Positions 49,400 through 60,600 of a DNA stretch of 64,000 nt are shown here, one piece after another; the first letter of the stretch is position 1, and every line of letters starts with the position of its first letter. Source of the DNA: Knoxdaviesia capensis. Its lineage: Eukaryota > Ascomycota > Sordariomycetes > Microascales > Gondwanamycetaceae. The notes beneath the pieces are model-generated. The model was not told the origin of the DNA and did not search any database. It saw nothing but the letters and a program-made list of their open reading frames with translations. The position numbers and the translations under genes are program-made. The stretch covers positions 1,449,095 to 1,513,094 of the forward strand of contig LNGK01000005.1 of NCBI GenBank assembly GCA_001510575.1, in the 5' to 3' direction.

Positions 49400-52017
49400 C
49401 ACGGCAACCGCCCTCGACCATTCCACAGCATCGTTCATTCCTTCTGGGTGTTGTTTAATATCATCCGTATTGGCTTGCACCCTTTCCCCCGTGCCCTGTT
49501 GACACGTGCCACCCGCACAAATCGGTTGGCAGCAGCGACCTACTCCTAGCACCCCGTAAAGCGCATACCCTCGCGATATCAGATATCACCACATTTCCAC
49601 CACCGCACAGCACACACATCGTCAACTCGTACATTGACCGAGTACGACAGAAGCGGCAGGAACGCGAATAGGTGACATGACAACCAGATCAGTCATCGGT
49701 CTCTGCTGCTCCTTCCTTCTGTCTTCCGCTCAGCCACCGGCGGTTCTTCTTTTTTCTTCTTCTTCTTACTCACCCGCCCGTGATTAATCTGCTGCATCTT
49801 TCTTCTCTCCATCTTCATCTTCTTCTTCTTGTTCTTCCTCCTCTCAACTTCATCTTCTCTTTTCCCCTCCTTCTCAGCTTTTGCTCACTCCCGTACTGCC
49901 ACCACCAAACACACTCTTCACCTAAGCATCTCTCTATTGGAGACTGCCTCTCTCGTTTCATCTCCCCCACAAATAGATTTTCCTCTTCCCTCTTCTGGTC
50001 TTCTTCCGCCCCCTGCTTCCCTTGTTCGGTGTCCATCGTATCACTTCACAGCGGGATTCTCGGAATCTAACCTAGGCCGTCCCCCAGCATTTCTTTGCAT
50101 GAACTTCTGCTATAAACATCCTTATCCATAAAATACCACCCAAAACACCCGCTGTCCAGCAACCACGGCCGTCTTCTCGTCGTTTCCATCTCACCAGGCC
50201 TGTCCTGGTCGTCTCGTCTCGTCTCTCCCTAAGATACCTAAAACATCAGACACACAGCACTGGCCATCAACGTGAGAGAAGTAAAGCCGTTCCCACCAAT
50301 TACGAATACTACCTTGATCCCATCCACCAGCCCCGGCCTTTCTTTCCACACACGCCCCCCCAAATCTACCACCCCGGCCCCTCAGCCAAGCCCCCAGCCC
50401 AAACTTCTCACAACAGCCCCCGGAAAAGGTGGTAAAGGCAAGAGAACGAAAAAAAAAAATAGAGAAGAAAAAAAGAGGTGGCCGTCATCACCGTCCATCA
50501 CACACAGGTAAAGACCCTCCCAGCCCAAACAGTCTGGGTAACATGTGGCTTGTCCCCCCCAAAAATCGCCTTCCGCCCGTCGACAGAGCTGAGAGAGTCA
50601 ATTGAAGATGTTGTGTTGTCGCACTCTGCTTGCCGCTTCGGGCACTCTCACCCTCAAACTAATACCACCCACCCGCCCAAGGAATTTGCTTTACTATTGT
50701 GTTGTATCCGTTGCCGTATGCTCTCTCACTAACTGGTCCATACGAATTCCTCGTCCAGACACTCTCACGAACCACCCCCTCGGTCTATCATTTTCTCACA
50801 CACACACCCCTTCCTTTATCCTCGCCGCCTTTCTCTTACTTTCTGTCCTTGACTGTTTCGGAGATTCTCTCTTTTCATTTCTTATCTTTCTCTTCCATCT
50901 TTTTTTTTCTATTCTCTCTCTCCAGTACTATTTTTTCTCTTCTTAGAAAAAAAAAGGCAACCACTGCCGCCGTTCTTGATATCCTCTCTCACGGTTCTCC
51001 TCAACCTGCGAGTCTCAAAAACGGTTTTGCGGCTTCTTGGCTTCGCGCCTTCATTTATCCTCTGTACATCCAGTATTGCCTCCTTGTACGCCTTTGCGCT
51101 TCTCGCCTTTCCCGAACGTCGTGTCTTCGATCTCCACCGACGAAGCAGGCCACACCCTTAAACCATCGCTGTGCTCTAGCCAGTGATCTGTTCTCTTCAG
51201 CCGACGACCGTCCTCGTCTTTCCCTTGATTTGCAGACCGGCAGTCACTGTAATCTCTAATCCTGCTCGCTACGTTGTCATTGACGCACGCCAGCTTGTCA
51301 AAGAAGATTTCGCCCGTTGTCACCATCAGGGATTCCCGTTTAAACCCCGTCCTGGACTTGGTCTCCTTCGCTTCAACGGCGGTTCTGTCCATCCCTTTTG
51401 GAATACCCTGGTCGTTAGCCTCCATCACCACCAGCAAGGCACAGGCACTCCCATCATCCAGCGTGGAATAATTACGGCTTTGCAGGGAAATAACGAGAGA
51501 GAGAGAGCACAGAACGACAAAAGACACGCACTATCACGAATCCTTGTTCGCTCTCACCATCCCTCAATAATTTATACCCACGCTATCAAACACCTTATTT
51601 CACCCTTTTCACCCCCTTCTCCATTCTTCATTCAACTCAATTTGCCCTATCCTTATTTTTCCTTTTCTTTTCTTTTCCCTCTTCCTTGCTTGGAGCCTCT
51701 TTTTTTCCATCCCACCTTGCAATCTTCCACCCATCCCTCCCTCCCTTCACTTGCAAAGTGTCTCTTTCTTTGTCTTCGCGATAAGGAATATCTTCATGCT
51801 CCTTGGGTCTCACAGACTAAACTAGGCTGTGTGATCCTTGTGGTTTGTTCTACCTCTCTGCCTGTGGATTTCCCTCCCAGCCAGGACTTGCTTGCATTCA
51901 GCTTGTCCTGAACACCCCCCCCCCCAAGTCCCAAGTCCACAATAATTCCCGCCAGGGTTGCGCCTTGGATCTTCGGTTTATTTCTTTTATAAACCCTCGC
52001 CAACTCTCTTCTCAAAA

Positions 52018-53688
52018 ATGGCCTCTTCTTCTGGTCCGGCCTTTGAAGGCCATCATCCTCTCCCTTCTCCTCCTCAGCAATTGGCCCAAACTTCTGCCCC
52101 TTCCTACCAGCAATCTCCTCCTCTCCAGCAACAGTACCAGCCTCAGCAGCAGTATCAGCAACAGCAGTATCAGCAGCAACACTACACCCAGCAGTACAAC
52201 CACCAGTACCAGAACCTCAACCAAAACCAAAACCAAAACCCTCACGTTCATTACCAGCAGAGCCAGTCTCCCTCCGGAGGAGCCGCCTCGCCGCCCCAGG
52301 TCTATCCTGCCGACGTTGCTGCTGCTTCCGCCCACCGCGCTCAACAGTCTCCCGAAGCCAACCGATCGGCCCAGGCCCCGCTGCCGACCCGATCCAAGAC
52401 CCGTGCCTTCAGCTTCCACTCCGACAAGTCGTCCAAGTCTACCGGACGCAAGATTGACCTTCACGAGACCTCTGCTGAAAAGGAATCCAAGAGACTCCAC
52501 AGCAAGGCTGACCCGACTCTCGCCATGAACGAAGAAGAGCCTTGTACGTTGTTTCTGTTTCCTTCTCTTCTCCCGCTCCTCGAATCTCAGCCTGAAAACT
52601 AACAATCCCCTGATCTAGTCGCCGCCATGGGTGGTAAGACATCTGCGATGTCTCTGCGTGCGATACAGCACAGAGATCCCAACGGAAACCCCATCAGTAT
52701 GTATCCTCACTGCAACTCCCAATCTTTTCTGTTGCATTTCCCGTTGTAGCTAACGTTGGTCTCCTTCTCAGCCGATCCCGATCGTTCCAACCCGACCCGC
52801 AGCCGCTGGGAGCGTCCTCTCGATACGATTCGCAGCTTCGAGGCTGCTATTGACGGTGCTTATTCTACCCGTCAGAGCTATGTGCGCCCAGGTACGGCAG
52901 CTTCCCGGAGCAAAAATCCCTCCGATGGAAACCGGTTGCTTACAAAGACTCCAGATCAAGAATCGTGGAACAAGCGCAACAGCTACATGAGCTGTAAGTT
53001 TTCCCCATTGCCGATTTTGTTCGATTATCTTGTGCATTCATAAGTTTTCTCTTGACTAACTTGTACCCGCCCTCAAGCGTACACGAACACCCCTCGCTTC
53101 CCTCAGGAGAGCTACTACGGAGCTAGCCGCCCCCAGTCGTACCAGCGAGACAGCTACATCGATGGTGCTCAGAACGGACCGTACCCCACCCCTTACGGGC
53201 AGCCCGCTTCGCGCCAGCGTTCCCGAATCCACCTCGAAGCTCCCACCATGCAGGGAGCCCGCGCCGATCCTCGCGGCGTGTACGCCGGTCAGCACAAGGA
53301 CCGATCGTACGAGACGGTTGCCTCGGCGTCTGGCAGTGGAGTGTCAAACGAGCAAGGCTACATGACGGACCCCACGAGCAGCGACAATAGCTCTGTCGAT
53401 CGTATCTCCGGTGTTGCCAAGCCTGCTCAGTACAACCAGGCCGGCCCGTCTCGCCCGGTTGCGTCGTTCACGCTCGCTCCTAACATGGCGGCTGGAATGA
53501 CGAACGCCTCGATTATGAATCCGGCGGCGTCCCAGCCCCGCACGATGCCGATGGCCACCGCGTCGATGGTTGGCCCCACGGTTCCGCCCAAGGCCCAGGT
53601 TCTCGTCAAGTCCAACGGTGTCTCTGAGAAGGCTGCCCCGGTCGAGAAGCGCAAGAGCTGGCTCGCCCGCCGTTTCAGCAAGCAGTAG
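52018..53688 (+). CDS. DUF2406 family protein
   Basis: Fungal protein of unknown biochemical function with the DUF2406 block. Four exons, 52018-52543, 52619-52696, 52772-52993 and 53078-53688, give 478 residues, and every intron (about 75-85 bases) is in phase 1. Residues about 20-75 are Gln/Asn/Tyr-rich, a prion-like or assembly-prone composition. A Ser/Lys-rich stretch with SFHSDKSSKS follows. The conserved block HRDPNGNPITDPDRSNPT continues as RSRWERPLDTIRSFEAAIDG (about 194-230). The remaining part is Ser/Tyr/Pro-rich, probably disordered, and ends with a basic tail KRKSWLARRFSKQ that could bind membrane lipids or a 14-3-3-type partner (inference). A leader of up to 2 kb of C/T-rich sequence lies upstream. 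Confidence 0.85.
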
Positions 53689-55122
53689 TATGCGCCAGCG
53701 CCACTGGCGGTTTTGCGGTTCCGCATCCTCGATCACCCGTAATTGTTTGTGTAAATCACACAGACAGGGTGGAAGAGATCGATGGGGGTCCGGTTTGGGG
53801 TTTAATGGGGTTTCTCGGGGTTTTTTTACTATGGGTTACGTTTGCTTGATACCCCCCGGTTTTTCGGTCATACACATTCCTTTTTCTCAAGACTTTTCAT
53901 TTTCCTATGTTGCTGTTCTCTTCCCTTTGTCTTTTTGCGTTTTTCTCGGGAGGATTCCGTCTTCATGTTTCCTGTTCAATGATTCTTGTGTGTTTTCTTC
54001 GGTTCAGTTTCCCGCTGTTCCTGCTGGGCTACTGTCAAGCTGTCGACATTTCGGAGTTTTGTCTTTTTTTCTTCACTGCGGCTTTTGCTTTTCGTTTTCT
54101 TCGCTCTTCATGAACTACTGCATACATGACTTGCTTGTTCGTCTTCCGGTTCTTCTAATGAGGAGGAGGGCTCTCTCTAATGTGGGCTCTGGACAATTAA
54201 TAGTTTGGCATTGCCTGTTTTTCTCATGGAAAGGTGATTGGGGGCGCATCTTGGGAGGGGTTGCATTGTGTATCTGCAAGTTACTGCGGTATCACTTTTG
54301 TCTTTCGTCTGGACGCTTTCTTTCTTCTTGAACTTGTGGGCTGTTCCAGCAGACTACACGCTCATTTTAGTCGGCCCTTGGTTCGTTCTTCTACGGTGAC
54401 CTATGTGGGCTCATCTCGGAATACACCCTGGGTACCGCAAGCGAGGGGCACTTCTCTTCTTCTTCTTCTGTTTATGTTTGTCTTTCCGGGGGTGTGAAGT
54501 GTTCAGCGGTAATAATGATGGTTGGGCAGGGACATCACACTCGACGGGAAGCGGTACGTGGGACCCAGCGGGATCGAGAGGTATTAAGTTGACGGAAGCG
54601 AATTATAACTTTGTTTCTTCTTCTTTATGATGGTACGTGACGGTGGCGTTCGTTGATACTACACTGCCTCTGTGGAAGCAAGACTAGACACGGAAGTTCA
54701 GTGTGCGTGTGAATGAATAGGTAGTAGTAGTACATTGCATCCAAGGCGTTGTTGCTCTGAGCCTGGGGCGATATCAGTACCCTAACCGTAACATTAGGCA
54801 GCCCCTCATAACGAGTCCTGAGCCTCATGGCGAACACACTGCCCGAAGAACAGATCAAAACAGATCCGTACGTTTGAGCAGATCCCAAGGCGTAGATAAA
54901 GAGCCTCGGTTCATAAGATTGAAATGAAATCTCCGATAAATCCCAATCCACAGCCGCCCGGAGTGCATACACAACGGGACCCCGTAATGTGCCCAAAGAC
55001 CCCCCAAAAAGACCGCACTCCCCCCATAACAGCAAGGAGGTGCACCAAGATAAATAAAAAGACGCACAGGGAAAAACAAGGAAAGTGGAGGTAGGAGGAG
55101 AATGTATCGCAAGAGAGATAGA

Positions 55123-55158
<36 letters not shown>

Positions 55159-55170
55159 CCAATGTGCTTG
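53689..55170. other. Convergent intergenic region DUF2406/VMA21
   Basis: No gene is seen. The first about 900 bases are T- and G-rich on the + strand and look like a long 3' untranslated region. An A/G-rich part with (GA)n at 55123-55158 precedes the VMA21 stop on the other strand and would be a CU repeat in its 3' untranslated region. Confidence 0.6.
55123..55158. repeat. (GA)n microsatellite next to the VMA21 stop
   Basis: GA dinucleotide tract with two single-base breaks, 13 bases downstream of the VMA21 stop codon on the - strand. It is probably transcribed as (CU)n in the 3' untranslated region. Confidence 0.9.
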
Positions 55171-55706
55171 CTACTCGGCCTTCTTGCCCTTTTTCGCGGC
55201 CTTTTTGAGCGGCGTTTCCTCCTCGTTCATGGCGACGAAGATGTAGGAGATCAGCACCACGTTGGCCATTACGGCGGCGAGGGCGCCGGCGTAGGTTGAG
55301 TTTCCTGTGTTTGCGTGTCAGTCACTCTGTCCCTCCGTCCTTGTCAACAGTGGGGAAGGGCGAGGAGGAGAAAGGGGAGAGAAAGACGAACCTCTGAAGA
55401 TGGTGTTCACGGTCAGGAAATACGATCCCAGCGGACCAACCACCATCGCGAGGGTGAACAGCAGGAGCTTGACCAGGACCTCACTGCAGCAGCACAGAGA
55501 AGAGCGGGAAGAGCGTTAGAACACCACAGACGACGAGCAACGAGGAGCGGGGGGGGGGACGCTGTGCACGGGATGCGCCGGAGGGGGGGGGCGCGGGGCT
55601 TGGCTTACGTCGGCACGGGCGGGCCGGTCTCCGGGCCCTCGTCGAGCGACGGCTCGTCGGTGGGCGGAGAGGGCAGCTTCTCGGCTGCGAGACGGCGGGT
55701 GGCCAT
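55171..55706 (-). CDS. vma21: VMA21-like V-ATPase assembly factor
   Basis: Small endoplasmic reticulum membrane protein that chaperones assembly of the V0 sector of the vacuolar proton pump. Three exons on the - strand, 55706-55609, 55483-55392 and 55304-55171, give 107 residues. Two membrane segments are seen, about 35-57 (VLVKLLLFTLAMVVGPLGSY) and about 68-88 (YAGALAAVMANVVLISYIFV), joined by a short loop with GNST. Both termini are hydrophilic, the topology of the family. The C-terminus is very basic and ends KKGKKAE, resembling the dilysine-type ER retrieval signal of yeast Vma21, although not the exact KKED end. Intron ends are GT–AG, and the frame closes exactly. It lies next to and divergent from the Fun30-like gene. 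Confidence 0.92.
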
Positions 55707-57679
55707 TGCTGCGTGTATGTTCTGGGGTATTCTCTTTTTCTTTTTTTTTTGAAGAGATGGGGAGAGGCCGGGGAGGGAGGGGGGAAAGGTTTATCCGGCC
55801 TGGTTGCGGATCTTGGTCTGTGTGTGGTATCGAATAGGTCCCTCGTTCGTGGTATGTTGTGAATGTCCCGATGGGTTACGGGATGAGTGTGTGTGTGTGT
55901 GTGTCTCCTGGGGCGTGGGAGGTGGTGGGCGGATCGGACTTTTCCTGTGTTGGCACGCACGTGTGGGACACCGAGTTTTCCTAGAAAATGGAGGTACCCA
56001 AACAAGTCCACCATTCCGTATCACCTGGCTGGCTACGTTTGCCTTAATAAGCGGGCTTGCTTGATTGGGTAGGGATAGGGTTGGTGTTTCTTGAGTTTTG
56101 CTCGCAACTTAATGCTCTGAATCCATAGTAAGAGATCTAGACTGATTTACGTAGTGTGTATGGTCAAGGCCAGGAATTCTGATTCTGATTTTAGTCTTGC
56201 TATATTTTAGTTTTCTAGAGCATTCATATACGATCACTACTACATAACACAAGATAGTAGAACTCGATACTACACCACCGTATTCCCTTCTGGCGCCTAG
56301 AAGCCAAACTTCTCCAGGTTGAAGCCTCAAAAAGCACGCATGAAGTGACAAAGCATCTGATAATTGGCTAGGGGAAAAAGCCTTGCATTGCCCGTCCAGG
56401 CGTCTGGCGGAAAGGAAGAAAGGATTGGATCTACTTCATTTGCGCTGGCATTTTTCCCCCCACACCCCCTGGCGGCTTTCCACGTGATATCGCGTCGCTT
56501 TGTCAAGCCCACACCGGTAGCGCGTCAGGAAGAAGGCAGAATATTAATTCGGGAGGCAGTTCAGGTGTGTGGGGAGGCCGTTCTTGACGACCGCCTTCTC
56601 TCCTCTTTTTTTCTTTCTTTTTCTTTCCTTTTTTTCCCCCTTCCTTCCATCCAATCTGGTTACCCGCGTCCTCTCCTAACCGGCACCCCCACGAGAGAGA
56701 GCGGAATCACACCTTGGAGCCTCGTCATATTTTTTCTGTGTTCTCATTTTTTTTTTGAGGCTGTGGCGTCCAGTTTGTCGCTTTTAACCCCTGCACCCGT
56801 TCACCCTCGATTCACCCGACATTCAGTTGTGGTCTTCCTGCCCAACCAACCAACGCCAATATATTCTTTTTTAGACCGGCCACCACCACCGGCCCCCATT
56901 GCCAACTGACTTGCCTTTCCCTTCCTCCCTCCCTCTCTCTCTATCTCCTCCTCCCTTACTTAATGTCTCTCTAGGGAATATGAAAGATGCGAGAAGAGAG
57001 TGTGCATTTCATTTCATTTCCTTTCTTCTTTTCCGCCTGTTTGCTGCGTGTCTCCTTGCTTCCTTTCCTTAATTCTCTGGCCTCCTTTTTTCCCTTCCTT
57101 TCCTTTCTAGACAAACAGCTTCTAGTTCCGCCTCTTATCTTCTTCTTAGCCTTCTATGATCTTTTAGACCTGCTTGCTTGCTAGAGTTCTTAGACTTTTA
57201 TTATATGATTCTCCGCCTTATAGACTTTGTACTTTGTTCTGAGCTCTTCTAGACTTTTCTCCTTATATCCTTCTTCCTTTTCTTTGACACTTGATACTAC
57301 TGGTCCTTTCTACACCTCTCATCTGCCTTAAGCCTGTTGTCTTCACTAAGGTCTTGGTTGCTCAAAGTTTGTCCCCCGCATACATGGATGATTGATATAT
57401 CCCACCATAGGCCCCCTGATATCATACATGTCCAATAAGACTAACCCATTATCCTTCCAGGTTTCTCAGCCAATTGTCCAGTATCTGCTGCCACTGCCTC
57501 TCCATAGACCTCTCTCTGGACCTGGATTTCAGCTTGGCCACTCCCTGCCACAGACTGTGTGCTCTTCATATGCACTCCTGAAGAGTCTCTCTCTCTTGAC
57601 CTTGTCGTGCCTGTCTTCCCTGACTCGACCACACCCGTGTTGACCTGGTCCCCCCCTCACCTCCCCCAAGCTCACCGCC
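55707..57679. other. Divergent promoter region VMA21/Fun30-like gene
   Basis: About 2 kb between start codons that point away from each other. (GT)n lies at about 55886-55902. From about 56590 the + strand is C/T-rich up to the next ATG, with many CTTCCTT-type words, as in a long fungal leader. No protein or RNA gene is supported here. Confidence 0.6.
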
Positions 57680-60600
57680 ATGGGGACGCTGGACTCCTGG
57701 CTGGGACGCTCGTCCCAAGCGGCCCTGCGCGGCGCCTCGGCGGCGACCCCCACGCAGCTGTTGACGCAGCCGGGCGTCCTCAGCGCCGGCACCCCGCATG
57801 AGGTGTACGGCTCCTCGTTCGACCTCGCCGACCTGGACGATGACGAGCTGGCGTCCGCGGACGTGGTCATCCCGTGCTCGTCGCCCTATGTCACCCAACC
57901 GACGCAAATTGTCGCTAAGCCTGCGGATCGGCTGAACAACAACATCAACAAAGCGCCGGGTAAGTTATATATGGAAGAAGCTGAAACCTCTGTGGTATGC
58001 GGGGGTTTTGTATCTGGCCAGCTGCAGATATGACTGTCGACTGGGACCGGCGTGGAACATGCCCGCCTCGTAAGTGCGAGCCGCGGCTTGCCGTCGTTGA
58101 GCCACAGCTACGCCCACTCACACGGATAGTGTCCTTGAGGGGTAGCAGTCGTCCTCACTAAGTTGCGTTGGCACTTGCACTGGACAAGTGCATACTGTGC
58201 ATATCACCAAGTATCTTCATGTCCAGGCTCAGTGGCCCATCTCGTCTTCCTGGCTTTTACTCTGCTTTGCAAGCACTTCATATATATCCTCCAAGTCACG
58301 GGATTGTGCCAGTACATGCCAGTCCACGCTCTTTCCTGTTTTGGGTATTCCCCCACAAGATCGCGATGTCAACCCCGTTTTGCTCATTTTGGGCTCTCTG
58401 TCTGCGGGCAAAAAAACATTGTCCATCGCTCCTTCCCTCCTGATATTCACGTTTTTGCACCCACAATCATTTCCTCAGCACCTCACCTATCAATTTCATT
58501 CCCACTGGAACTTCCATTGCTTGTTTTTTTCTTCCTTTCTTTTTTTCTTCCTCCTTCACCATCACCATCACTGAACACTGATCTCTCTTCACACAACTGT
58601 CTTCACTTAATTGTCACGCCTTTTCTTTTTTGCCTTCGCAACCTCCTTGATCAGAAATATCTGTTTTCTTCTCTTCATACACCTTGACTTCCACCCGAAT
58701 TCGAATATTCTTCTGTCGACCATCTTTCCGTTTTCTTGTTCGCCGACTTCTGCAGCAACTGGAATCTTCTATCCGTCGACTTTTCTTCGAGCCGGCACAC
58801 TTTCAGCTTTCACAGTTATTCGTCGTTCCTGATTCATCAGTCTTTGTCAGCCTTGTTTATCGACTACTGCTTCGATTCTCGACGCTGTTGACATTCGTCT
58901 AATCGGACTTTGAACTGTGTGTTTACCTGCTGGTTCGACCTGTTTACAACCGTTCTTTCTTTTCGAGCTTCTGTTTCTGTTTTTCTTTTCCTCAAACGCG
59001 TCGACATTGTTTTCGTTGACCGTCGCTCGAAAATCGTTTACAACTCGGAAACACGCACAAAGTCAAAGTTTCTGGTGTGATCAGTGTTGATTCGAATTTT
59101 CTTCCTTTCTCCCCCCACCTCACTTGATTATTCTTTTGGCTTCCGGCACTCATTTGAATATTCTTCGACGGCACTCCCTCGATTCATTCTTTTCAACGCA
59201 TACCAAACTCTTCTTCACCAAAGCTTACACGAAGCCTCCGATACCCCCCGTCTTTTGACAAACTTCATCTGATTTGTCTTCTGTTGTTGACTTTCATTTG
59301 AAGCCCTCTCTTGTGAAGACTTGTTCACACACCCTCTCAGTTCAAGACACTCCCTGCCTGTTCATCTTCAGTGAACATCCAAACACTCTACCTCTTCAGT
59401 GAAGACGTTTTTCTCCCTTTTCACCTTCAGTGAAGTACTACTCACCCTTCCCCTATTTTCGGTCGAAGCCGACTGTTTATGTCCCGGCCCTATCTCATGT
59501 CATGAATCATTATTGTTGTTGGGATACATCGTCGTCGATGTTGACGTGTTTTCTTCTTGGCTGTCTACTTCAACTTCCAACACATATTCTAACTGCTTAT
59601 ATTACTTTCTTTTTTCTGCAATCAGAATCGACCAGTTCTAAACAACTGGCCTCCATTTTCCAGAACCGATCTTCACAAAAGGCATCGACGTCAATCCCAA
59701 AGTTCGATCCCTTATCTTCTTCTCCGACGCAGATTCTTTCTTCGCCTCTGCAACAAATCGAAGTTCCCCAGTCTTCTCCCTTTCGCATCCCAGATCTCCC
59801 TTCGCGGAAATTGACGTTCACCAATCAATCTTCGTTGAAAGTGTCTGAAAACCGACCTCCGGAAATCAGCCCCTTTTTTTCCCAGTCCAAATCTTCCGAT
59901 TCCAGCTCCGCTCCCAGTTCTCCTGAAATGGGTCGTCTCAGCGCCAAAAGCTCAAAGGGCCTTGCCGAGCTCCGTGCCGCCCGCCAACAAAGACAGATGG
60001 AACGTGCTAGTCTTGCTGCAACTAAACTTCCCGCCCCTGAATCCCCGAAACGCCGCCTTGATGTGATTGAAATCAGCGATGATGAGGACGAGATTTCCTC
60101 CCTGAACCGAGCCGACATTCGGCCCACCAAGTTCATCAGACTGTCGGAGTCCCCCTATAAGCAGCCGCTCTCGGCCAAGGTTCGTAGCTTTATTTTCCAT
60201 GGCTACCTCCTTTCTGTGCAGTATGGTATTCTAACAAGATACAATCTACCAGGACCCTAATCCCAAGGTGGACAAGGCCAAGCTGGACAATGCCGATGTG
60301 AAGCAGGTTTCTGAGACCAAGGGCGCCAGTGACTCTGAAGCCGAAGTGCAGCCTCGCCCTCGTCCCCGTCGCCGACTTGTCCAGAAGGCCAAGCTCGAAG
60401 CGCGACCAGCCTCTCCCTCCCCCGCTCCCGTTGATTCAGATGACGAAGTCATCGCGACCCGCCGAAACTCCCGACCCAATGGCAAAGCGACCAAGCCCAA
60501 ACATGCACTTGTTCTCTCGGACGACGAATCAGAAGACAGCGAATATGCTGCTAAGCGGAAGCGATCTCGCCAATCTTCCGTTGCACGTGACGACGATGTC

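Larger units (their letters stand above)
44140..52017. other. Long gene-poor region and DUF2406 leader
   Basis: No gene could be supported in almost 8 kb. The first 5.5 kb resemble the left arm of the window, with homopolymers, (GA)n at about 44996-45016 and 45167-45192, (GT)n at 45461-45484, GGA triplets at about 45616-45636, (CAG)7 at 46458-46478, and words like GTACTGTAC at about 49213-49230. From about 49740 to 52017 the + strand is almost continuously C/T-rich, as expected for a promoter and an unusually long transcribed leader of the next gene. Open frames on both strands (for example 46521-46943 and 48028-48792) show no family motif. Confidence 0.55.
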
